Source of the DNA: Vigna angularis | Lineage: Eukaryota > Streptophyta > Magnoliopsida > Fabales > Fabaceae | Reading direction: 5' to 3' | DNA: 64,000 nucleotides | Assembly (NCBI RefSeq): GCF_016808095.1 | Contig: NC_068973.1 | Span: forward strand, 62,001 to 126,000 | Part shown: in pieces, positions 1-12,200 of the stretch | Numbering within the stretch: the first letter of the stretch is position 1 | Layout of the letters: every line of letters starts with the position of its first letter | The notes under the pieces: generated by a model | The model's input: the letters and a program-made list of their open reading frames with translations, nothing else | Database searches by the model: none | Told to the model about the DNA's origin: nothing | Program-made: the position numbers and the translations under genes

Positions 1-264
1 TACCGGGACGACATGACCTTGAATCGGTAAATGGGGCGGTGAATAAACGTGTACCATACTAGAAGCTGGAGGAGGAGGTGGTACAACAAGCCTGGGTTGC
101 TGCAAATCGGCCCGTGGGGTTGCTCGAGTTGGCACAAATTCTGGTGCCTGGGCGTTAAGCCGGCTAAAAGATCCGTTTCTTGAAAGAGATGGATCTGACT
201 GCAACTGTGATGTGGATGAAGGCGGCGAGATATCTGGAGTTTCTGAGAGTGACTCATGAGCCAT
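1..264 (-). CDS. LARP6B: La-related protein 6 (PAM2-containing), 5' end only
   Basis: Reading the minus strand from the ATG at 264-262 gives 88 uninterrupted codons running off the window edge. The protein starts MAHESLSETPDISPP, is Ser/Pro rich, and at about residues 33-45 has SFSRLNAQAPEFVP, which fits the PAM2 consensus (LNxxAxxFxP) that binds the MLLE domain of poly(A)-binding protein. A Pro-rich stretch (VVPPPPPAS) follows. This order is known from plant LARP6b/c proteins, cytoplasmic RNA-binding proteins whose La module lies further downstream, outside this window. The La module is therefore not seen, and the assignment rests on the PAM2 motif and flanking sequence. The ATG at 257-255 (residue 4) is an alternative start. 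The b versus c subtype is not settled. Confidence 0.68.
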   Translation of the reverse strand, partial: MAHESLSETPDISPPSSTSQLQSDPSLSRNGSFSRLNAQAPEFVPTRATPRADLQQPRLVVPPPPPASSMVHVYSPPHLPIQGHVVPV

Positions 265-704
265 TTTAAAACCTTGTCTTTCCTCTCTTTTTTTGGTTGG
301 TTTTTTGTTGGACGATCTAGCAGCCTATGCTGTTCAGATCACTTTGCCAGTTTCTTGTGTTTGGAGACGATTTTCTGAATCTCACTGGAGCTTGCAGCTA
401 AGAAGAATATCAGAGGTTAATCCATTTGTTTGTTCAATCCCAAAATCGGTGTCCTTGGAGAACAATTCTCAAATTTTACGGCTTTCCTAACAGTGAATCA
501 TTTATAGTGATGACTTTTGATTGACAAAGGCGGACCGGCCCCAAAAGCACTCCGGCCCCAAAAACACTCCGGCCCATACAGACGACCACCAATTATAGGG
601 TACCGTGTTTTATTTTTATCAGGTCCATAATATCAAAAAATAACTATATTTTATAATACTTCTTAATTAACTTATAATAATATTTTAAGTTATATTTTAA
701 AATA
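265..704 (-). promoter_or_regulatory. LARP6 upstream region with GGCCCA element
   Basis: This holds the 5' flank and leader of the minus-strand LARP6 gene. At about 533-576 a short GC-rich repeat (CGGCCCCAAAA, CGGCCCCAAAA, CGGCCCATA) stands out in AT-rich DNA. GGCCCA at 571-576 reads TGGGCC on the gene strand, a site II-type element common in promoters of plant housekeeping and translation genes. The regulatory role is inferred. No other gene is seen here; short reading frames at 293-490 look like chance. Confidence 0.35.
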
Positions 705-2104
705 GGTTTAATCATTTACGAAGTTCTTATTTTCCCGTGGAATTTCAATTTAGTCCTTTTATTTCTGAAAATCTCAGTTGGGTTCCAAATTTATAAAAAT
801 TGCAACAATTGGATCTTTTCCGTTAAATTCTCTCCAACGACGTTAGTGTGTGTTTGACGTGGCACGCTGTACTCAGTTTCTTAACTGACGTGGCTGACTG
901 AAGCAGAGGCAGCTGAAGCACGTGGATAATAAAATTTTTTAAGTAAACAGAAAATGAAAGTTTTAAACCAAAATTGGGATTCAGATTTTTATTTGATCGA
1001 ATTAGGGATTGAGATTCTTTTGAGTACTTATAGGGTTCGTCCAAAGTTCATTCCATTTCACAAATTGGGGTATCATTTTGGAGATTTAGGGTTTAATCCA
1101 AGTTGACCTTGACTGAGTGTGTGCAGTTGTCGTCATCATCGGAAATAAGTGATTTGAGAAGTTTCTAGGGAAAAAGATCCCAATTTTCAGTGACCTAACC
1201 TTTCCTCCTCTCACATACACCCATATAAATATATACCTTCTGGATCTCCTTCCACCTCTTAACGGATCACAGATTCCATCAAGCTCATTTGAGTCTCCAA
1301 ATTTTTGTTTCAGTTCCGAATGCTCTTAAATTCTGTTGTTTTCTTGTGTTCAAAGAGAAAACATGGCTGAAAGCAGGTACCTTTGCAGTCAATAGTGAAG
1401 GTTACATAGCAGCAGGTTCTTTTTCAACTTTGGAGAGTTCACTCAGCAAATTTCTTTCTTTTCTTTCACTGCTTTTACACTTTCTTTTTGGGAATTATTT
1501 ATTGTCATTGACAATTTGCTGCTCTCTGCAAACCCTTTTCCTTGTACCCGTTTCTTTTTCTACTCCTTAAGTTCACTTTGTTTGAGTCTTCCTTTTTCAT
1601 TGGTTGCTTTACCATAATTTGACAAGGTGGCTCCTTAAAAATCTCATTGTTGATCCACACGGTGTCGGAAAATTTGGCTCTTTTTTTGTCTCTCTATTCT
1701 TGAGTTGAAGATGGAGTGTAGGAGAAAGAGGGATAATCCAAAATCAAACTCCACTTTTCCTTATGAGGTATTGGAAAGAATTCTAGGGATGTTAAAATCT
1801 CGAAAGGACAAAAGCTCGGTTTCTTTGGTTTGCAAAGAGTGGTATAACGCTGAGAGTGGTATAACGCAAAAAGGTTTAATCATTCACGTGCTCGAGCTGC
1901 CCCTGCTTTAGTCAGCCACGTCAGTTAAGAAACTGACTACAGCGTGCCACGTCAAACACACACTAACGTCGTTGGAGACAATTTAACGGAAAGGATCCAA
2001 TTGTTGCAATTTTCATAAATTTGGGACCCAATTGAGATTTCCAGAAACAAAGGGACTAAATTGAGATTCCACGCGAAAATAAGGACTTCGTGAATGATTA
2101 AACC
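705..2104. mobile_element. Pack-MULE-like Mutator element with captured gene fragment
   Basis: The element begins GGTTTAATCATT at 705 and ends AATGATTAAACC at 2104. It is flanked by a perfect 9-bp direct repeat, TTTAAAATA (696-704 and 2105-2113), the target-site length of the Mutator superfamily. The outer arms (705-936 and 1873-2104, each 232 bp) are inverted copies of each other with modest divergence. Each arm also ends internally in a degraded inverted form of the same terminus, so an arm resembles a foldback MITE. No transposase is present. The 936-bp interior carries an F-box gene promoter, leader and first codons. Non-autonomous MULEs carrying host gene pieces are well known; this assignment rests on the arms and the target-site repeat. 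Confidence 0.75.
1711..1911 (+). pseudogene. truncated TIR1/AFB-type auxin-receptor F-box fragment
   Basis: The ATG at 1711 opens about 48 codons that match the N-terminus of TIR1/AFB auxin co-receptors: FPYEVLERILGMLKSRK followed by DKSSVSLVCKEWYNAE, the F-box helix region that binds the SKP1-like subunit of SCF ligases. Homology stops after Glu48 (1854). The frame then runs through a duplicated GAGTGGTATAACG stretch into the right transposon arm and stops at 1911. All leucine-rich repeats that bind auxin and Aux/IAA are absent. Upstream, TATAAATA at 1224-1231 and a pyrimidine-rich leader look like the donor gene's promoter and 5' UTR. If transcribed, it could encode only a short F-box-like peptide. 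The parent gene is not in the window. Confidence 0.65.
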
Positions 2105-2476
2105 TTTAAAATATTTTCCTATTAAGATACAATCATTCATACTATATAATCTGAAACCGGATGGTTTTAAATTAGGTAATTTAAAACTATATGATTTTAA
2201 ATTACATAATCTATAAGATTGTTTCAGTATAGTTGACTATCGTTATGCTGTGCATCAGATTGGAGTGGTGCATTTCTTGACATATTCTGATTACTGTGTT
2301 AGAAGAATTGTTACAATAAGTTGTAGGGAGCAATTACTGAAATTGTGGATTGATGGTGAAGTAAGGTGTTACATAAGCCTTATAATATTGACATAATTCC
2401 TAGAATGCTGGTTCATGGTGCATGCTTGTCCAAGCAAGAGGTAAACGAGGATTGTTAAATTGGTGGTGATTCTTAA

Positions 2477-4133
2477 GGGTGTGTTCGGTTGAGGTGATTT
2501 GTGGGAGATGATTTGGGGGAGAGTAATTGAATGGATTTGAGGGTAATATTTTTGTTGTTTTTTTTAGTGGATTTGTGGGTAATTGAGAGTGGATTTGGAG
2601 GTAAAGTTTGTGAGAATTAGTGTAGGATTTGATTGATGTGACAGTTTTAAAAAATTTGTTTAATTAGTAAAAATTAAAGATTATCAAAATGCCCCTAGTT
2701 ATTAAAGTAATATAAAATGATAATTGTTAATATTATATTTAATTATAAAAATATTTATAAAAAGTAAAAAATTAAAAAAAATTATTAAAATTAATTTTTA
2801 AAAAGTAAAAAAATTATAATTTAGTGAAATGAATTTATTTTTAAATGTAAAAAATTAAAAAAAATAAAAAACTTAAAAGAAACTATAAATTAATACATTA
2901 CATGCTATTAATACATTTTTTTTAAAATAACTTAATTAAAATATTTTTTCAAAAGTTAAGATAGAATTAAAACTTAAAAAAAAACCTAACTTAACACGGT
3001 TAAACTAAAACGAAACCGAATAATTAGAACTAGAGTAAAGAAAAACATATTAAAAAGAAGGGCATTTTATAAATAAGAAAAATAAAATAATTATTGAAAG
3101 AAAAAAGGGTTAGCTTAGAAAAGAGTTTTTTCTGGTGAGTAAGGAAACAAGGTGTAGTGAGAGCAAAGGCTTTTGTCAGGTAATATATGGCGATAGCCGG
3201 GCAGTGCAGTGTTGACGCAGATGGAGAGCACGGCGGTGGAGAAGACGGAGGAGGTACTCCGCAGCGAGATCGATGAGCTTCTTCGCCAACAACGTGAGGT
3301 TTTCTTTCTCTCTCTACACGGATATCTTAAATGTGTTAGATTCTTTCTAATGTTTGTTGATTTTGTAGATTACAGAGAGGCTTCGAGATCCTCGAGGTCT
3401 TCGCAGAGGTGCCTTGACGGGGCCTGCTCTTCGAACTAATGGTGGTGTTCGCCAAACGCGAATGCGTCATGAGAGTTGCGAAGAGGAATTGAAAACTGTG
3501 ATTTTGATTTGAATTGGAATCTCATTTTGGTTTCAGAAACGTTGAAGTGGTTCGAAGAGGAAGATGGGAGGCACTTCTGCTAAGGAAAACATGCTGGAAC
3601 CGAATATGGTGGAACCAAAACATGTTGGAACCAAATCCTTCATCACGGGAACCGAATACCAAGTCTAGTTATATGTCTTCATTGCACCGGAACCGATTCC
3701 AAGACCACCAGAACCGAATACACCCTCTTTTATGGGTGGAACCTCTGCTGGAACCGCTTCTTCCTCTCTTCTTCATCTTTTTCACGCTGAACTCGCCCTC
3801 ACCTTCCTTTTCTTTATCTTCAACGTTTCTCATCTTCATCTTCAACCTTCATTCTCCTTCTTCGTGCTTGCTTGCTGCACTCAACACTGCATCACAAACA
3901 CTCTCGCACACCACAGAGGAGAGAAGGAATCTCTGTAGCACATAACCCAGACACCCTATTATATGATAAAAATATGATAAAAGGTGATGGCTTTTTATAA
4001 AAATATTAAGGGTAAAAACAACATTTGACCGTGAATCCGCTTAAATCTTCTCAAAATAGCGAGACATGAAAAATTCCTATATCTAGCAAATCTTCACAAA
4101 TCGATCTTCGCAGATCCTTCCATGTGAACACGT
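2477..4133. mobile_element. possible hAT-like DNA element enclosing a gene fragment
   Basis: The left end reads GTGTGTTCGGTTGAGG at about 2479, followed by repeated GATTTG-GGGAG words. Near 4080-4140 the opposite strand reads GTGTTCACATGGAAGGATC with similar words, giving weak inverted ends. GTGTTCG-type ends with GGGAG-rich subterminal repeats resemble common plant hAT-type non-autonomous elements. I could not find a convincing 8-bp target-site duplication and the right end is uncertain. The interior is very AT rich at 2640-3110, then abruptly GC richer at 3190-3760, where the pinin-like fragment and a GGAACCGAAT-type short repeat (about 3595-3745) sit. Confidence 0.33.
3221..3512 (+). pseudogene. 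pinin-like 5' gene fragment
   Basis: The ATG at 3221 opens MESTAVEKTEEVLRSEIDEL and continues to a donor at 3298/3299 (GTGAG|GTTTTC). An acceptor at 3367-3368 (TTGTAG) resumes in phase with ITERLRDPRGLRRGALTG and reaches TGA at 3512. The coiled-coil start and the RLRDPRGLRRG motif resemble the N-terminus of plant pinin/SDK-family proteins, which are nuclear speckle and splicing-associated factors. Only about 73 codons remain and no later exon is visible, so this is a fragment, probably moved by the surrounding element. Function is not expected. The family assignment is from memory of the motif. Confidence 0.5.
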
Positions 4134-6261
4134 TTTTAATCGCAAATCATCTCTCGCAAATTTCCGTGAACAATAATTTCCCACAAGCGAATACAGGTAA
4201 CGAGTGTGAATTTTTTTCAATTTATGCGAGATTTCGAAATTTTTATTTATTATAACCTTATGATTTATTTAAACTCTTCCATTTATTTTTAAATATTTAT
4301 TTAATTTTGTATTTGATTGAGAATAAGGTGTTTTGGTTTATAGGATTAGGGTTATCAATTCTCCTAACTTTGTTGGTCCAACTCTTAGCACAGGTTAGTG
4401 TTTGTTTGTCACTTCACTTTTGTTATTGTTCGATAAGACTTGAAGGTTACTTACAAAAAATAGTTCAATGTCAAAGTTAGTATAGATTCGACAGTCTATC
4501 AATAAATGTGTATTACATTCACTAACCTAGTGTAATACCTTAAACTTGTATTCATAGATTTTGAAGTGGGTTTCAGATTATCGAGGTGTTAACTATGTGT
4601 TGGTTTGTACCTTATTCTACTATTTCAGAGTGAGTTTCAGACTGCATTTTCCAAATCCCCAATCTTCTCCTAAATGCTCTTACCGCCTTAGTGTCAGCAA
4701 CATTGCATTATCGCATTTCAACAAATTCTTTTTGCAGTTTGGACATAATCATCGTAAGGTTCGATCCTTCGTTAGCTTCATTGTGTGCATTGTTTGTCAT
4801 GTTTCTAATGGACACCATGCTTGTAGATTCATCTCGGTCTCATGGTAGACGTCAAATGTTCCTGTCAAGCCAAGATATACCCAAAGGTGCACTAGTATTT
4901 TGTTTAGGCTGAGATGGTGGTTTTAGTATCTAGTCTTCTCTATACTCTTCATGTAAAAAGTCTTATTTGATATGTTCTCTTTTGATGAGTGTGGTGTGAC
5001 CTCGGTGGGAGAGCTTGCAAAGATACTTCGACACTTAAGTTACCTTCTATTAATGATATGATAATGAAATTGCAATAAATGATATCATTGACGTACCTCG
5101 TGAACAATGACTATTTATACTACCTGGATGAGTCTTGCTTGTTGGACTTAGGGTTCTTAAGATTACCTTAGGATTTCCTTGTGTGTTTACTTATCTTTAA
5201 TCATTATGTTAGTTTGTCTTTACCTATGTGGATTCATACTTCAACATTGACACATTCTTAGCTTTTTGGGTAGACCAAAGTATCCTCGATCTTTTAGGGA
5301 CTCGGGTATACTAGGTCTATGTTTGTACAAAATTATATAATAATAATAAAATTCGTATTGACTTGCGACTAATAAAAACATTCTTTTCTATAAATAATTT
5401 AAGCAATATCTATGATAAAAAAAAATTTAAACTCAATTTATGCATTGATTTAAACAATATAAGCCATGCATTTCTCATGAAACAGTGAAACAAAGTACCA
5501 AGATTGACCATAATAAATTGCAGAGTTTCAACCCCCATATAATACAATACATTTAACTTATGGCTTTGTCAAAAAAGAGGTCTCAGCCTAGATCTTGCTA
5601 TAAGAATCTCATTCAACTGTCATTACTTAGACTATAATACTTTACATCACTTTGTAATGTTATTAGAGTTTTGGACGAGTTCTAACCAACATGTACCTCT
5701 AGCCAATACATACCATTACGACAATAAATATTTTTACTTCTCCCTTAGAAGCACAAACCTCACACAAAACATACCATTTCATAATTGACTTATACTCTTT
5801 CAAGCACACTCTTCCGTATAATACATTTTTTTAAACAAACTCTTCACATGTAAAGTCTCAATTTAACATTAGAAACTCACTTGATCAATTAGATCAATCA
5901 TTCATTTAATAAATTTCTTTAGAAGATTACTTATTTAATTTGAAACCAAAATTTATTAATCTTTAAATTTATTATTTTTAAAGTTTTAAAACAAAATTTA
6001 TCAAAATTTTAAATATAAATAAATTTCATTCACGTCTAAATTTAAATATTACATACATATTAAATTTTTTTCTCAACACAACATAAAATTAAAAAAAATT
6101 AAAATTTAAAATTTAATGAGTTGACATATTAAGACGTAGGACAGCGGTGTGCCACGTTGGAGTCGCGGTGTACATCTACCATTTACCATAAAAGAAAATC
6201 CTGTTACCACTACTAGAGTATTAAGTCTCTCTTAACTTATTGAAAGTCTATACTTCTGAAC
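4134..6261. other. intergenic stretch upstream of CASTOR
   Basis: No gene is recognised. Short open stretches at 4561-4912 show no domain, signal peptide or coherent splice structure. Around 4990-5040 the text (CCTCGGTGGGAGAGCTTGC and following) resembles eroded legume LTR sequence, but no paired repeat is visible. The region 5350-6120 is AT rich and low in complexity. The last 140 bp before the CASTOR ATG are less AT rich and probably contain the core promoter and leader, without an unambiguous TATA box. Confidence 0.4.
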
Positions 6262-9200
6262 ATGTCCCTGGACTCGGAGACATCTGGCTCAGGCAGAGAT
6301 TGGTTCTTCCCGTCGCCATCGTTCTTGCGCTCCTCTTCTTCGCAGTACGGGCATCGATTCTATTCACACTCAAAGCCTGACACCCCTCCTACCCTCACTG
6401 GCATCCGTCATCGCCGTAGAGTTAAATTCCCCCGGATTCCCACTCCCACGAACGACAAACCTCAAGTTCCCAACACTGAAAATGCTAAGTCATCTGCCAA
6501 GAATAACCTTATATTCCTTTCGCAATCTCGCTTCCGGCTTGCTATCGTGGTAGGTACTAGATTGCTCTTGTCGCTCTGTCTCTATGTCTCTCTCCTCTCA
6601 CCGTTTCTTGTTATATGTCCGTTTGGGTGCAGACGTTGACTATTATTTTCTTTTTGCTGCTGTTGCTGCTCCGTAATGCGCATCTAGAAAGTCAACTCAC
6701 TAAGTTGCAGGCAAGGCAATCTATATTATACGCCCTCTCTTTCATCTCAAATCAGATTAGTTCTATTCTGCTCTTAAATATCTCCACACTACCTCTAATG
6801 CAACCTTCATCCTTAGCAGCTGAACCAAACTAAAATTTTCTTTGTAGGGTGATATTCTCGGCCTTAATCTCAGATTACACGCGTGCCACCGATTGGACTC
6901 CTTGAACGTGACAAGTTCCACATCTCAGGACGCGAATCCTGGGTTACGCGAAAATTTAAAAAGAAATCTAGCTCTCTTTTTCTCCTTCACACTTCTTTTT
7001 ATCCCTCTCATCATTTTCAAGTACATAGACTATGTGTCGAAATCAATATTTTCTGACAATATATCCGAAAGAGTTTCTCTAAACAAGCAAATAGCATATC
7101 GGGTTGATGTCTTTTTATCGGTTTACCCGTATGCCAAACCCCTCGTGTTGTTGGTGGCAACGCTGTTGCTAATTTTACTTGGAGGGTTGGCCCTTTTTGG
7201 GGTAACTACCGAGGATTTAGCACATTGCCTCTGGTTATCTTGGACCTATGTTGCTGATTCTGGCAATCATGCCAGCTCCCAAGGTATTGGTCCAAGGTTA
7301 GTTGCGATTTCCATTAGCTTTGGAGGGATGCTTATATTTGCAATGATGCTTGGACTTGTGTCCGACGCAATATCTGAGAAATTTGACTCGCTGAGGAAAG
7401 GAAAAAGCGAGGTGGTTGAGCAAAATCATACTTTAATTCTTGGTTGGAGTGATAAACTGGTAAGATTCCGGTGTTACCATCTATTATTGGTTTGTCTTGT
7501 CTTGTAACGATCCTTATAAAATTCTCAGCGAACTAATGAATAATTCATTATAAACACTTCAAACACGTATCAATTTATTGTTGTTTGGCCAAGTGATTTA
7601 CCTGTTTGGTTGACTTGTTTTGAAATACTCACGTGTCTTGACCCCAAATAATGTGAGTGGATGTTTAGGGTTCATTACTAAATCAGCTCGCCATAGCCAA
7701 TGAGAGCCTGGGTGGAGGAACTGTTGTAGTGATGGCTGAGCGAGACAAGGAAGAAATGGAGCTTGACATTGCAAAAGTGGAGTTTGGTTTCAAAGGAACA
7801 TCTGTCATATGCAGAAGTGGCAGCCCTCTGATTCTGGCTGATCTGAAAAAGGTGTAGGATACTTTAACCTTTTGGAATTGTGATCTTATTTTATGTCTGG
7901 TATAATAATGAATTCTAATGTTCACATATATTTTAAAGGATTTTCAAGAGCACTAACGGGGGCATATTCTGTGTTTCATTCATTCCTTTTCTGTTCTTCC
8001 ATTAATTACCAGGACTAGGAATGCTTGTCTTTGTTTAAGAGAGGCAGTCTTCAAGGAATGTTCGTCTTTCTAACGTTTTATTTGTTTTCGTAAAATTTCA
8101 ATATAGCCGTGACCCATGATGAATAGAAAACAGAGGAGAATGAAAATTGTAACATGATTGATGTGTTTATCAGTTTGGTTAGTTTGCTTTTAGGGATCAG
8201 ATGGGCTGAACTGATTAAGTTGGTCCCTTTAATTGGTTCAATAATAGTTACCAAAACTTGCTATCAGTGTTTAGCGAAATCTGTTTCTGCTGCCGTAAGA
8301 ACTCATGCAGATTGCAATTTGGAAGATGCCAGTTCTTAGTGTTCCCTTGTTAGGAAACTATATGTCAGATCAGAAGAAATAAGAATAGTCAAAAGGGCCA
8401 AATGGGTCGCCCTCTGTTTGGCCTTGTTAGTAAAAAATATAGAGAAGTTGTTAGTTATTAGCTTTTCAACTACAATAGCAGAGGTAGGACGTAGATAGAG
8501 GAAGCAAATATAAGTAAATTCTAAGTTTGTCAATTAGTTCTGGGTGGGAGAGACCGGAGTAGGAGGAGCATATTAAATAAAATTCCTCCTTTTCTTTCCA
8601 TTAATTTCTACACTTTTACCATTATCTATCAGAAGCATACTGAGTGAAGGTTTAATTATTATGCTGCACAACCTGTTGATAACTTATGCAAAATGCCACT
8701 TACTGCCAGTAGCCTTTTTGTTTTAATCTTGTGGTACTTTTCTTCACTTGATACAGTATATTATTGCATAAATGTTCATTTCTGGTTGAAGATGTTGCCC
8801 CGTTTTAATTTGTATATTTGCTTGCTAAAACCATGTCATATGCAGGTTTCTGTTTCAAAAGCACGTGCTATCATAGTCCTCGCTGAAGATGGGAATGCTG
8901 ATCAGGTCTGATTGAGTAATGATCTCCTCCAAGTTTGATAAGGGTGGGTGACCATTAACATACATTTTCTTGGTACAGAGTGATGCTCGTGCATTGAGAA
9001 CGGTCTTAAGTCTGACTGGAGTAAAAGAAGGATTACGAGGTCACATAGTGGTTGAATTGAGTGATCTAGACAATGAGGTCCTTGTTAAACTTGTGGGTGG
9101 TGATCTTGTTGAAACTGTTGTAGCTCACGATGTCATTGGTCGCTTGATGATTCAATGTGCTCGGCAGCCTGGACTTGCACAGGTCATCATTTACTACCAT

Positions 9201-12200
9201 TTCATGGTGTTCTCAAGTTGCATAATTCATAATCTTAATCCAGTGCAAAACAAACCTCAATTATTGGTTTCGAGTTAGTTAATTATTAACAGGAATAACT
9301 ACATGATTGTTTGTTTGTATGGTGTATTACTTATATTTTTTGGCTGTTCCTTCTTCCCATCTTTCCATTTTTTGTAAGATAGGATTTGCCTTATTGCCTC
9401 TGTTTGGTGTTTTGTCTGTGCTACCTTTTTTTTTTCTTTCAGATTTGTAGAGTGACTGGGGAGTTTGATTGTGTTGGCCTTGTTCTGCTTTATTTTCTTT
9501 TTGCAATTGCAATGCAGTTGAAGATGAGATATTGATCCCCACATCTTTTTCTAATAAAACTTATCCTTTTGTTGAGATTTTTCTTACAAAAAATGATGAG
9601 CTATCTTTGGCAGATTTGGGAAGACATACTAGGATTTGAAAATTGTGAATTCTACATCAAAAGATGGCCGCAGTTGGAAGGCATGCAATTCGAGGACATA
9701 TTAATCAGCTTTCCTGCTGCAATTCCATGTGGAATTAAAGTTGCAACATACGGTGGTAAAATTATTTTGAATCCAGATGACTCCTATGTTCTACAAGAAG
9801 GTGATGAGATTCTGGTTATTGCAGAGGATGATGATACCTATGCCCCGGCATCTTTGCCTACGGTGCTTTGTCTCACATAATTTGTTGTTTCTCAGTTCTC
9901 TTTTTCTCTATTGATGTTTTTTCTATGGTTTGGTCATGACTAATACATGGTCAAAATGATAAAAAGTGAAGTTTATTTGAGCTAATTTGGAATGTTAGAA
10001 GCTGTAATGAATCTTGTGAAAAATCACATAATCTGAAGAGAGAATAGAATGATTTTCATTGATAATTTCAAAACGATATTACACTGGTATTTATAGCATG
10101 GTACAAGCTACATAGAAGGAAAACAAATCACCTGTAATAATTAGAAATATATTCTAATAATTAAAAATAGTTTCCCTGATGATAATCTCCTTTGATTCTA
10201 ACCTCATGGTACACTATGCTATTTTCAATTAATTTACAATATCTACATTTCCAGCTCAACACCCCCTTTGAGCTAAAGAATACACACCTTTCATTCCCCG
10301 GTTGATAGGTTCAGTGGAATGGTTTATACTAGGAGAAATAAATAAAGGAGGCAGTCATAACCTCCTATTGTTGTATAACAGACTATTATATATAGTCTGT
10401 GAGAGGCTGTTGTTAGGAGGTTTTGTAGGAGTTTTGGAGGAAAAGGGATTTGTGGAGAGTTAAGATTTTCGACCTTTGTGTTGGTGGAACATTGTTGTAA
10501 TCCTGTCACATTGACAGAACAGTTTGGTTCTTAATAAAAATCATTCAAGAATCAGCCTTGTACTTAAGATCCATTTGCAATGAGCAATGTTCTTCTCTTT
10601 GGGTTTGTCAACAATTTCCCATGTATTATTCTTTTCCAAGGCATTCATCTCCTCTCTCATTTTATCCCTTCATTCCCTTTTTGACAAGGCCTTAGAAATA
10701 GTTTTAGGCACAACTAAATTCAGACTCACGACTAGCCTTTTAAGTTTAGCTGATATGCAATAAGGTAAAACATAATTAGAGAAACGATAAAACAGTTTTC
10801 AGTTTGTAGTACCTTTTCTAACTGAAAAGATATAGGTCATATATAGGATGGAAGGGACTTCGTTTTTTTCTTTGTTTCTGTCCTCTGTCTCAGAGTTGAG
10901 GACTTGGGTTGGATTCTTGAACTTGTTTTAGAAACAGTTATTTTACTTGATTTTAGCTTAGATATACTTGGAAAATTGAATAAACTTTCCTGGGGAAGAT
11001 TCAATGCCAGGGTTGAGTTCCTCATGGTATGTGTCACTGGCTGATTCATTTGATATTTTCGAGCAGAGTTTATTGATGTGGATGAGCCCAATGGTTTGAC
11101 AATACTTGCTGACCTTTTTGGTAGTTCAAGTATCTCAAATTGATCATCATCTATCACTGGAATTTCCTCTGGAGAAGAAGTCTAGGATTAAAAAAGGTTG
11201 TGAACAGTTTCTTTGATTTTTATTTCTCCATCGTCCCTATTATGTTATTCTTCTCTGTTCCTCTCATTCTTTCTCTATCTTTTTGTTTTTTTTTTCCATT
11301 TAAATTCTTTACCAAGGGTATCAAGAGCTGGCTATTTACAGCTACTAGAACATAAAGTTTTCACCCCTGGACATCGAAACAAGATCACAGGCAAAGACCC
11401 GTATAATGGAAGAACATTTCATTCAAAATGAGCAGAGGCTTATGAAGGTTGATGCATAATCAATCATGCTGGAGGCATTTCTAATCTACTTCAGAAATTA
11501 GTATGTGAAAAGGACAATTTCTCCAACAATCTTGAATGTGATTGCAGCGAAGGTTGACAATTTACACACCATCATGATCACTTTGAAGATTTGATTAGCC
11601 CAATGACAATGTTTCACCTTGGAAAAATTTAATGATGAATTTGACGCAGTTTCCTGTAAACATTTTTCATCCGAAATATTCCTTGTAGATGCTTGTATGG
11701 CTGCTTTCCAAGAGGGATATGCAGTTCCAATTGGTCTATTCAAGCCAAGAATCATGAGAGTTGCAGCTTGGCATTTCTTCTAGAAATAAAACTTCAATGA
11801 AATGATGAGAGGATAATTTAACCTTTATACGAATTGCATGGTTGTTAGCAACACTAACACAGTAACTAGTACACAAGTGAAGTGGAGGTCTAATTAGTTA
11901 GAAGTGGGTCCCAACGATAAGAGAAAGCAATTGTTGGGAATAGCCAAGAAGGGCTCCTTCAGAATTCTATATGGACATTAGAATATTTGTTTTTACTGCC
12001 ATGGAAAGGATACTAATTAGGTCATCATTGATTGTATGAGATAGTATATCGATTTTGTGGTTGTTTCACACCCCCATACATTAACAATAATTAATCAACC
12101 TTGCATGAGTTAATTAGTGATAGGGATCCTGCTTTCGTGAGTTTTTTGGCAAGAGTTTTTGAGGGATTGAAGGTGAATTATTTTGGGGAAGAGGTATTAT

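Noticed and set aside
4561..4912. Overlapping plus-strand frames as a small gene
   Set aside because: No recognisable domain, no consistent splice structure, and the surrounding text resembles eroded repeat DNA.
9299..9544. Minus-strand frames in CASTOR intron 6 as a gene
   Set aside because: They lie within a short CASTOR intron, are Lys/Gln rich from T-rich DNA, and show no domain.
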